In this document: positions 57,722-64,000 of the stretch, piece after piece
Position numbering within the stretch: the first letter of the stretch is position 1
Layout: every line of letters begins with the position of its first letter
Assembly (NCBI GenBank): GCA_041392305.1
Contig: JAWKMJ010000009.1
Location: 62,001-126,000, forward strand
Direction: 5' to 3'
Length of the DNA: 64,000 nucleotides
Source: JAGQYP01 sp041392305
GTDB taxonomy: Bacteria > Bacteroidota > Bacteroidia > Flavobacteriales_D > Crocinitomicaceae
Made by a program: the position numbers and the translations under genes
The notes under the pieces: model-generated
Seen by the model: the letters and a program-made list of their open reading frames with translations, nothing else
Told to the model about the DNA's origin: nothing
Databases searched by the model: none

Positions 57722-60190
57722 TTAAACTTTAACTCCGATTACGCAAACATCGTCTAGTTGCTCAAGTTTTCCTTTCCAGTCTTCAAAGGTTTGACTTAAG
57801 AGTTCCCTTTGTTTGTCCATCTTTTCATTTTGAATAGAAAGAAAGAGTTTTTTCAAATTTGCGGTTTTGAATTTTTTACCCTTTTCACCACCAAATTGAT
57901 CTGCATATCCATCTGAAAATAGGTAAATAGCATCCCCTTTTTGAAGCTGGATAGTATGGCTTGAAAATGGAACCGGATTCTTAAATCTGCCAATAGGCTG
58001 TTTATCTGCTTTCACTTCAATTAAGGTATTGTCCTGGAATTCAGTAAAACTTAGTTTGGATACTGTTTCTGCAGCACAATGGGCTTTAAATTCTTCCTCA
58101 TTAACTTTACCATTTCGAATGATCCAAAGAGGGTTATGCGCTCCAGCAAAACAGAGGGAGAATGAGGACGAAGAATGAGGATTACTTTTCTCATTCTCAT
58201 TCTGTTTCTCATTCTGAGCGAGTCTAACGAGCGCTATATCCATTCCATCCTTAACTTCCTCCTCGCTCTTTTCAAATTCTTGAATAACGATCTCTCTGGT
58301 TTTGTCAAGAATTTTACCAGGATCCGATAACCCGTGTTCTCTTACCGATCGGTTTAAGCCATTATTGCAAATTACGGAGACCATTGCTCCTGGAACCCCA
58401 TGCCCTGTGCAATCCGCAACCGCAAATAGAATAGTGACCAGTTTATTTTGAGCTTCACTGGTTTCTGACAACTGGTTACTGACAACCGTCTCCATCCAAT
58501 AAAAATCGCCCGCCACCACATCTTTTGGTTTGTAGAGAATAAAGGAATTATTCAGGTAGGATTTTACCAATTTTTGAGGAGGAAGTATAGCTGATTGAAT
58601 GCGCTTAGCATAGGCAATGGAATCGGTGATTTCCTTATTTTTTTCTTCCAATTCCTCATAAGCTTCATCTACAATTTCTTTTTGTTTTTCAATCAGCAAT
58701 TTTTGTTTGCGAGTTACACGGAAACGATTAAAGACAAAACCTCCAAAAATCAAAGCCATTGCCAAACCTCCAAAGAGGAAGTACTTTTGTTCTTTTTGCT
58801 GCTCATTCTGAAGTTCCAGACGTTTGCTTTCTGCCTTTTCAGCGGCAAGTTCAGCATCTTTTAATTTTTGGGCTTCCGCATTTTGGATACTGTCCTGAAG
58901 AGCTTGTTTTTCGTAATGATATTTGTATTCCTGACGGATAATTTCTTTTTGATTGGATTCACTCACAATGCTATCTCTTGAAGCAATATATAGTTCGTAG
59001 TATTCCAGAGCTTCTCTGTATTTTCTAAGTTTTTTGTAATTCTCGGATAGTTGACCAGCCGCATCTCTGATTTGTACCGCGGCTCCAACTTCTCGCGCTA
59101 TTTGAAGCCCTTTATCACTGTACTCCAGGCCCTTCAAGAAGTTGCCCTTTCTATAATATAGCGTACCAATATTGATTAAAGTAGCAGCGATTGCTTTTGG
59201 GTCGCCAAGTTCTTCTCTGATTTTTAAACTTTCCTTGTAGTAGGTGATCGCTTGATCCATTTTGCGTTGATCTGAATACACTAAACCTATATTATTCAGA
59301 GCCATAGCAACACCAGATTGATTTCCAATTTTTTGATCAATTTCCAAGCTTTTTTGATAGTAATTGATTGTGCTGGTAAAATCATTTTTGTAGTAGTAAA
59401 CATTTCCAATGCAATTGTAAGCCCCAGACATGCCTTCTTTATAATCAATTTCTTTACTTTTTTCAAGAGCAGATTCATAATATTCCAGAGCTTTATCAAA
59501 GATTCCTTGATCATAATAAATATGTCCGATATTAATCGAACCATTGATGATGCGTTGGGGTAATTCAAGTTCTTCAGCTAATTGCATAGATTCAGTAAAG
59601 TACTTGATGGCTTCCGAATATTCACCTTTATCCATGTAGATCAATCCAAAATTACTGAGAATCATTAGTTTGCCTCGCTTGTAGTCTATGCGTTCGATGA
59701 TGTCCATGCTCTTATTATAAAATTTGATTGCCTCAGGATAGTTTCCTCTCTCAGAATGGATCAAACCAATATTGTTGTACAAAAGAGCTACTCTTTTCTC
59801 ATCTCCTGTCTTTTTAGCTAGTTCTAAAGTTGTCTCATAGAATTGAATGGCTTGATCGTATGCTCCTCTTTCTTTGAAATAGATTCCCATATTATTGAGG
59901 GAAGAAATACGACTTTTCAGGTAAAATTCTTTTAATTTTTCATTTGGATTTTTGCTTAAATTGAGTTGACATAAACTATCTATGTGTTGATTGAGTTTTA
60001 AATCCATAGCTGGGTCAGACAGATAAATCCTTCGATCCCATTCTCTCCAGGCATTGATTATAATGGTATCGTTTTTGGCAGAAGAAATGACGCCTTTCAA
60101 AGAATCAATAAATTTTTGATTTTCTTGCGGAAGTTGTGCATTGAGATAGAAAGGAATAAAAAATAAGATATATGCTAGTTTTGAAGCCAT
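57722..60190 (-). CDS. TPR - membrane - SpoIIE/PP2C phosphatase
   Basis: Signal peptide, eight or so TPRs (about 60-400, units such as NNIGLIHSERGNYPEAIKFYNKSMD), a transmembrane helix (about 477-495), a coiled coil, then a SpoIIE-type phosphatase (about 550-822) with VAGDFYWMET, VADCTGHGVPGAM, AGAHNPLWII and FSDGYADQFGG. It is a paralogue of the 882-residue protein at 40275, but without the HTH and with a low-complexity insertion of about 20 residues (around 670-690) between conserved blocks. The targets are unknown. Confidence 0.9.
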   Translation of the reverse strand: MASKLAYILFFIPFYLNAQLPQENQKFIDSLKGVISSAKNDTIIINAWREWDRRIYLSDPAMDLKLNQHIDSLCQLNLSKNPNEKLKEFYLKSRISSLNNMGIYFKERGAYDQAIQFYETTLELAKKTGDEKRVALLYNNIGLIHSERGNYPEAIKFYNKSMDIIERIDYKRGKLMILSNFGLIYMDKGEYSEAIKYFTESMQLAEELELPQRIINGSINIGHIYYDQGIFDKALEYYESALEKSKEIDYKEGMSGAYNCIGNVYYYKNDFTSTINYYQKSLEIDQKIGNQSGVAMALNNIGLVYSDQRKMDQAITYYKESLKIREELGDPKAIAATLINIGTLYYRKGNFLKGLEYSDKGLQIAREVGAAVQIRDAAGQLSENYKKLRKYREALEYYELYIASRDSIVSESNQKEIIRQEYKYHYEKQALQDSIQNAEAQKLKDAELAAEKAESKRLELQNEQQKEQKYFLFGGLAMALIFGGFVFNRFRVTRKQKLLIEKQKEIVDEAYEELEEKNKEITDSIAYAKRIQSAILPPQKLVKSYLNNSFILYKPKDVVAGDFYWMETVVSNQLSETSEAQNKLVTILFAVADCTGHGVPGAMVSVICNNGLNRSVREHGLSDPGKILDKTREIVIQEFEKSEEEVKDGMDIALVRLAQNEKQNENEKSNPHSSSSFSLCFAGAHNPLWIIRNGKVNEEEFKAHCAAETVSKLSFTEFQDNTLIEVKADKQPIGRFKNPVPFSSHTIQLQKGDAIYLFSDGYADQFGGEKGKKFKTANLKKLFLSIQNEKMDKQRELLSQTFEDWKGKLEQLDDVCVIGVKV
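58156..58218. repeat. CATTCT-type hexamer repeats inside the phosphatase gene
   Basis: Imperfect CATTCT/AGAATG units within the coding region encode the Asn/Glu/Ser-rich insertion of the PP2C domain. A short related run occurs at 49592-49606. Confidence 0.6.
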
Positions 60191-60515
60191 AGTTTTTGGA
60201 CTTCCCCCAAGATAGGGAATTTGAATTTATTCCCTTAAAATCTTTTTCATTTTTCCGTCCCTTGCATTTTTATCAACTCAGTTACCTTTTTATTCTTATT
60301 GAGGAAAATTAAATTTTTCAGTCTAAAAATGGATGACTTTTTATAATAGAATTATTAGTGTTAAACTAGTTCTTAATGAATATGAAAACTATAATTTGAT
60401 CAATCTTTCTTCTCTATTTTCATTTAGCAATCCATAGCTAGGTTTCGGAAATTCTCAAAATGCACTACCTATCATTTTATGGATTTTTGGAGCATTAATA
60501 TTTAAAATAAAAAAT
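60191..60515. other. Divergent intergenic region, no gene seen
   Basis: AT-rich, 325 bp, between the divergent TPR-phosphatase and SBBP-repeat genes. It holds weak -7-like sequences (TATCTTGG on the minus strand about 25 nt from the phosphatase ATG; TATAATTTG on the plus strand near 60390). I see no coding frame, strong dyad or RNA. Confidence 0.5.
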
Positions 60516-62183
60516 ATGAAGAAAATATTACTTACAAGTGTATTGCTTTCTACAGCAATAGGTTCATATGCCCAAAATTTTGAATGGGCAAAAAGAATTA
60601 GTGGAACTGGAGTCAACTATGGGAATGTCATTAAAACAGATGCTTCAGGAAATGTGTATGTAGGCGGTTCATTTAATGGGACAGCAGAATTTAACAATGG
60701 TGGTAGCTCTTACGAATTAACTTCGACTGGTAGCGGTGACCTCTTTATTGCTAAATATGATGCTTCAGGTAATTTTATATGGGCGCAAAGAGGAGGAATG
60801 ATTTATGATGATCGCATACAAGACTTAGCTGTAGATGCTGTAGGAAATGTATATTTTACGGGTTATGGAGGAATTAATTCAACTGGCACAGAGAGAGCTA
60901 TGATTGTGGGGTCTCTAAACTCAAGTGGTGTTGAACTATGGAGTCACACCTTCACTTCAACTCAAGGTAATACTGGAGGATATGCGATTGATGTGGATGC
61001 TAGCGGTCTCAATGTCTATATAGGGGGTAATTTTAACGGAACCGTTGATTTTGACCCAAGTACAGGAAGTACATTTAATTTAACGACATCAGGTACTAAT
61101 GTTAATCGTTTAGATGCTTTTATATTAAAACTTAATACTTCTGGAGTTTTTGCAGATGTATGGCAATTTGAATGTCCAAGTGGAAATGCCACCGTCAATG
61201 GATTAACTTTAGATGCAACAGGAATTGTTTATAGTACAGGTACGTATGGCGGCAGTGCAATAGATTGTGCCCCAGGGCCAGCAACAGCTAATTTAAACAG
61301 CACAGCAATGGAGAATATTTTTGTATCTAAATTAGATGCCAATGGAAATAATATTTGGGCTAAACAATTAGGAGCTGGCGGTGCTGCATATGGACGTTCA
61401 ATTGATGTGGATGCATCAGGTAATGTTTATACAACAGGTGATTTTTTGTTTACTGCAGATTTTGATCCAGGAACTAACACGGAAAATTTAATAGCAATAG
61501 CTACAAATGCCGATGTATTCGTATCTAAGTTAGATGCTAACGGAGACTTTGTATGGGCAAAAAGTATGGGAGGACCTGATACTGACAGAGCATTCGACAT
61601 AAAAGTAGAAGCTTCTGGTAATAATGTATACATCACTGGAATGTTTGAAGGAACTGCAGATTTTTATTCAGGACCAGGTCAACAAGATTTAATATCAGCA
61701 GGAGCTCAAGACATTTTTGTTCAAAAGTTGGATACTAACGGTGATTTTGTTTGGGCGTACAATTTAGGTTCAGTTTCAGGAGACATAGGTCGATCAATTG
61801 ATATAGATGATACAGGAAATATTTACCTTGCAGGAGATTTTACAGCAACTGTTGATTTTGATTTTAGCTCAGGGACAGCAAGTCTAAGTTCCGGTGGAAA
61901 TAGAAGTGTTTATTTTACCAAGTGGAGCCAAAGTCAATCTAATGTAGGTATTTCAGATATTGAGAAAACAAATTCAATAGTTTGCTATCCAAACCCAACA
62001 AATGGTTTGATTCTTTTTGACAAATTAGTGGAGCAAGTAAACGTTTATGAATTAAATGGTAAGTTGATTCATACTGAGCAAAATGTAAATCGTATGGATT
62101 TAAATCATTTATCTAAAGGGATTTACTTGATTCAGATGAGAAATTCAAGTATCTCCCAAACATCTAGACTTGTAGTAGAATAA
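60516..62183 (+). CDS. SBBP-repeat secreted protein with T9SS C-terminal sorting domain
   Basis: A signal peptide (MKKILLTSVLLSTAIGSYAQ) is followed by about eight SBBP-type beta-propeller repeats, each of the form W-A-x-x-G---DASGNVYVTG-F-GTADFDPG (for example WAKQLGAGGAAYGRSIDVD, VFVSKLDANGDFVWAKSMGG). The last 80 residues form a type A T9SS sorting domain: CYPNPTNGLILFD, VNVYELNGKLIH, LSKGIYLIQMRNSS. It should be exported by the T9SS (see gldN) and attached at the surface. It is monocistronic, with a terminator after it. Confidence 0.92.
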   Translation: MKKILLTSVLLSTAIGSYAQNFEWAKRISGTGVNYGNVIKTDASGNVYVGGSFNGTAEFNNGGSSYELTSTGSGDLFIAKYDASGNFIWAQRGGMIYDDRIQDLAVDAVGNVYFTGYGGINSTGTERAMIVGSLNSSGVELWSHTFTSTQGNTGGYAIDVDASGLNVYIGGNFNGTVDFDPSTGSTFNLTTSGTNVNRLDAFILKLNTSGVFADVWQFECPSGNATVNGLTLDATGIVYSTGTYGGSAIDCAPGPATANLNSTAMENIFVSKLDANGNNIWAKQLGAGGAAYGRSIDVDASGNVYTTGDFLFTADFDPGTNTENLIAIATNADVFVSKLDANGDFVWAKSMGGPDTDRAFDIKVEASGNNVYITGMFEGTADFYSGPGQQDLISAGAQDIFVQKLDTNGDFVWAYNLGSVSGDIGRSIDIDDTGNIYLAGDFTATVDFDFSSGTASLSSGGNRSVYFTKWSQSQSNVGISDIEKTNSIVCYPNPTNGLILFDKLVEQVNVYELNGKLIHTEQNVNRMDLNHLSKGIYLIQMRNSSISQTSRLVVE

Positions 62184-62208
62184 GTTTTTCATAACACAAT
62201 TAGAATTA

Positions 62209-62239
62209 AAGGGCTGTCATTGGGCAGTCCTTTTTTTTT
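62209..62239 (+). terminator. Terminator after the SBBP-repeat gene
   Basis: AAGGGCTG pairs with CAGTCCTT (one G-U) around an 8-nt loop, followed by a T-run. Confidence 0.82.
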
Positions 62240-62375
62240 AACAACCTGAGTTAGGTTTGAAAAGGAGGATAACGTTCCATGTCAGAAATTAAGTATTAGA
62301 TGAAAATTAAATTCGGAGGTTCGGCATCTAAACTAGGTTTTTTCCCTCTTAGTTGTTTAAAAATTGCAGTTAGAA

Positions 62376-64000
62376 TTAAATATCAAATTGAATGATCACC
62401 CTTGTTCCAGAAACAGAACCATTTATATCGAGGTCTCGAACTTCAATTGAAAGGTTTTTATTGGAGCTTTCATTAACTAGACTGATTTTTTGATCAATTG
62501 CTTTAGTAGAAAACGAATTATGACTAGCAATTTTGGTCCTGTTTATTTTGGAAGAAGCCTTCCTTCCAATTCCATTGTCTTCGATACAGCACTCAATTCT
62601 ATGTTTTTCTATTTTCCTAATTGCTAAGGTCAATTTTTTTTCACCCTCCTTGTGTAATAATCCATGTTTTATGGAATTTTCAATAAATGGCTGGAGTAGC
62701 ATAACCGGAATTTTATTTTCAAAAATATTAATTGATGAATCACATTCGATTGAGTACAACAAATTTCCATCAAATCTTAAATTTTCTAACCTTAGATAGA
62801 TCTCCAGAGCTTCAAGTTCATCTACTAAGAATATTTCTTCGTGCATGCTTTGATCAAGATATTTTCTCATTAAATCGGCAAAATCGGCCAAATAACCACT
62901 AGCAATTTCCTTTTGATTTGTTAAGATGAACTCCTGAATTGTATTCAAAGCGTTAAACATGAAGTGAGGATTCATCTGTGATCTAATAGCAGCTATTTTA
63001 GATTTATAAAGCTCTTTTTTTAATCGTTGTCTTTCAGATTCTATAATTTTTTGTCTTTGTTTATTCTGATTTCTTTTCTGAACAAGAAAAGAAATTACCA
63101 TGGCAGAGAAGAGAATTAAAATTAAAACAAACCACCATTTTTGTGTAAAATGAGAATCGATTTCAAAATGTAAGTTTTCGACCTTTGAGCTGATACCGTC
63201 TTCGTTTATTACATAGACCTGAAAATCATACACGCCAGGGGCTAAATTCGAAAACCTTGCAAATGGAGCTTTACTGGATGTACTGCTCCAATTCCCTTCA
63301 TTTAATCGATATACAAAAATATAATTTCCCTGACTTCTTATAGATGACGAGCTAAATTCAATGGTAATATTATCCTCACCATAATTAAAATTTAAGTCAT
63401 TTCTATCAATTGCCTTTTCAAAGAGCTTAATGTTCTCTATCCTTACAATTGGAGCTACACTATTGAAGCTTTTAAAAGAACTGGGAATTTTTTGCATGTG
63501 GTGAGTTCCAATAAGAACAAGTGTATCCCTATTATTATAAAGATTAATTATCTTTTCAGATAAAACCCCATCTGTTTTATCGAATTTGTCAAGTTTCCAA
63601 GTTCGTATATCCAATCGATAAATAATACTGTTATTGGATAAAAAAAGTACAGGACCCTCACTGATAATATTTGTAACAGAAAAAGGCAGAAAATATGATT
63701 TGAGAACTTTATCATTTCTTATTTCGAGTAATTCGTGTTTTTCTGTAACAAGCCATATTGTTCCTTGGTCATCAATAGACAAAGCAGAGGACACGAAAGG
63801 TTTATTTTTATTTTTTATTAATTTCGATTTTCCCCAGGTATAATAGTAAAATCCATCAAGGTGACTGATATAAAAAGTACTATCCGTCTGTCTAATAAAA
63901 TGACTTGAATTTACTGTTCTAAGAATTCGAAATGGAAACTCTTCATTGTTTCCCCATTTTGCACTTAATTTAGCTTTAGTTGCACTTTCCACATGAACTC
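62376..64000 (-). CDS. LytS-type sensor histidine kinase with two-component-regulator propeller (5' end off the window)
   Basis: The frame is open to the window end; a GTG at 63992 is probably internal. Residues about 1-160 look like part of a two-component-regulator beta-propeller, followed by a Y_Y_Y domain (FARFSNLAPGVYDFQVYVINEDG), one transmembrane helix (about 285-305), a coiled coil, and a His_kinase/LytS domain with SQMNPHFMFNALNTIQEFI carrying the phospho-His. A HATPase (LQPFIENSIKHGL, DNGIGRKAS) ends the protein. It would signal to a LytTR response regulator, not seen here. Confidence 0.88.
   Translation of the reverse strand, partial: VHVESATKAKLSAKWGNNEEFPFRILRTVNSSHFIRQTDSTFYISHLDGFYYYTWGKSKLIKNKNKPFVSSALSIDDQGTIWLVTEKHELLEIRNDKVLKSYFLPFSVTNIISEGPVLFLSNNSIIYRLDIRTWKLDKFDKTDGVLSEKIINLYNNRDTLVLIGTHHMQKIPSSFKSFNSVAPIVRIENIKLFEKAIDRNDLNFNYGEDNITIEFSSSSIRSQGNYIFVYRLNEGNWSSTSSKAPFARFSNLAPGVYDFQVYVINEDGISSKVENLHFEIDSHFTQKWWFVLILILFSAMVISFLVQKRNQNKQRQKIIESERQRLKKELYKSKIAAIRSQMNPHFMFNALNTIQEFILTNQKEIASGYLADFADLMRKYLDQSMHEEIFLVDELEALEIYLRLENLRFDGNLLYSIECDSSINIFENKIPVMLLQPFIENSIKHGLLHKEGEKKLTLAIRKIEKHRIECCIEDNGIGRKASSKINRTKIASHNSFSTKAIDQKISLVNESSNKNLSIEVRDLDINGSVSGTRVIIQFDI

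Overview
The window is AT-rich (about 37 % G+C by eye) chromosomal DNA of a member of the Bacteroidota, most likely Flavobacteriales. The evidence is a gldN gene of the gliding/type IX secretion system, a protein with a T9SS C-terminal sorting domain, SBBP repeats, DUF4476, DUF5686-type and DUF4856-type outer-envelope proteins, TPR-SpoIIE phosphatases, a tmRNA tag ending in YALAA, and repeated promoter-like TAnnTTTG elements (the Bacteroidota -7 element) with almost no Shine-Dalgarno sequences. I see no prophage, integrase, CRISPR array or intact insertion sequence. Family names come from reading the translated sequences, not from a search.

Layout. 0-3.1 kb: the 3' part of gldN, an ABC-F ATPase and a MORN-repeat lipoprotein. 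3.2-4.0 kb: a tRNA scrap-yard, with one intact initiator tRNA (anticodon CAT), at least three decayed tRNA copies, and a GIY-YIG nuclease pseudogene broken by one in-frame TAA. 4.1-20.5 kb is mostly housekeeping: era-der, an MBL hydrolase, a TolB-propeller/outer-membrane protein, a half-size TauE, an M20 amidohydrolase, recQ, tatC, a DUF5686-type protein, lptB, a GAF-PP2C phosphatase and an lpxD-like acyltransferase. 20.7-27.7 kb is a probable iron-uptake locus (DUF4856-type lipoprotein, imelysin lipoprotein, TonB-dependent receptor, carboxypeptidase-regulatory-domain protein) with a well-formed promoter, a Fur-box-like palindrome over the predicted start site and a second palindrome at -33. 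27.8-32.0 kb: acyl-CoA carboxylase beta subunit, ElaA-type acetyltransferase and M13 peptidase.

32.1-33.2 kb holds ssrA (tmRNA), a four-helix-bundle (23S-IVP type) gene and a pure hexanucleotide array of 15 GCTCTT units. 33.2-38.1 kb is a run of small secreted proteins of unknown function plus a PQQ-type beta-propeller. One of the secreted proteins has an ATG followed directly by TAA but is otherwise intact. 38.2-40.2 kb is a carotenoid locus: a MerR/B12-binding regulator with the CarH-type W-x9-EH signature and a CruF-type protein. 40.3-60.2 kb has two large TPR-SpoIIE phosphatases (one with a C-terminal LuxR helix-turn-helix), a REP-flanked orphan antitoxin-like gene, alaS, an M23 peptidase overlapping a CapA-like protein, and a stress/redox group (DODA/YgiD, PepSY, TauE, START, DoxX, methyltransferase, a cysteine-free Rrf2 regulator, flavodoxin-like oxidoreductase, UspA). 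60.5-64 kb: an SBBP-repeat T9SS cargo protein and the 3' part of a LytS-type sensor kinase that runs off the window.

How it works together. Several genes serve the cell envelope: GldN and the T9SS cargo, TatC, LptB, LpxD-like, DUF5686-type, TolB-like, M23 and CapA-like. Three separate PP2C/SpoIIE phosphatases point to partner-switching or serine-phosphate signalling as a recurring theme. The most unusual material is the tRNA/GIY-YIG graveyard, the start-stop gene, the REP-bracketed antitoxin, the hexamer array at the IVP gene, and the promoter architecture of the iron locus.
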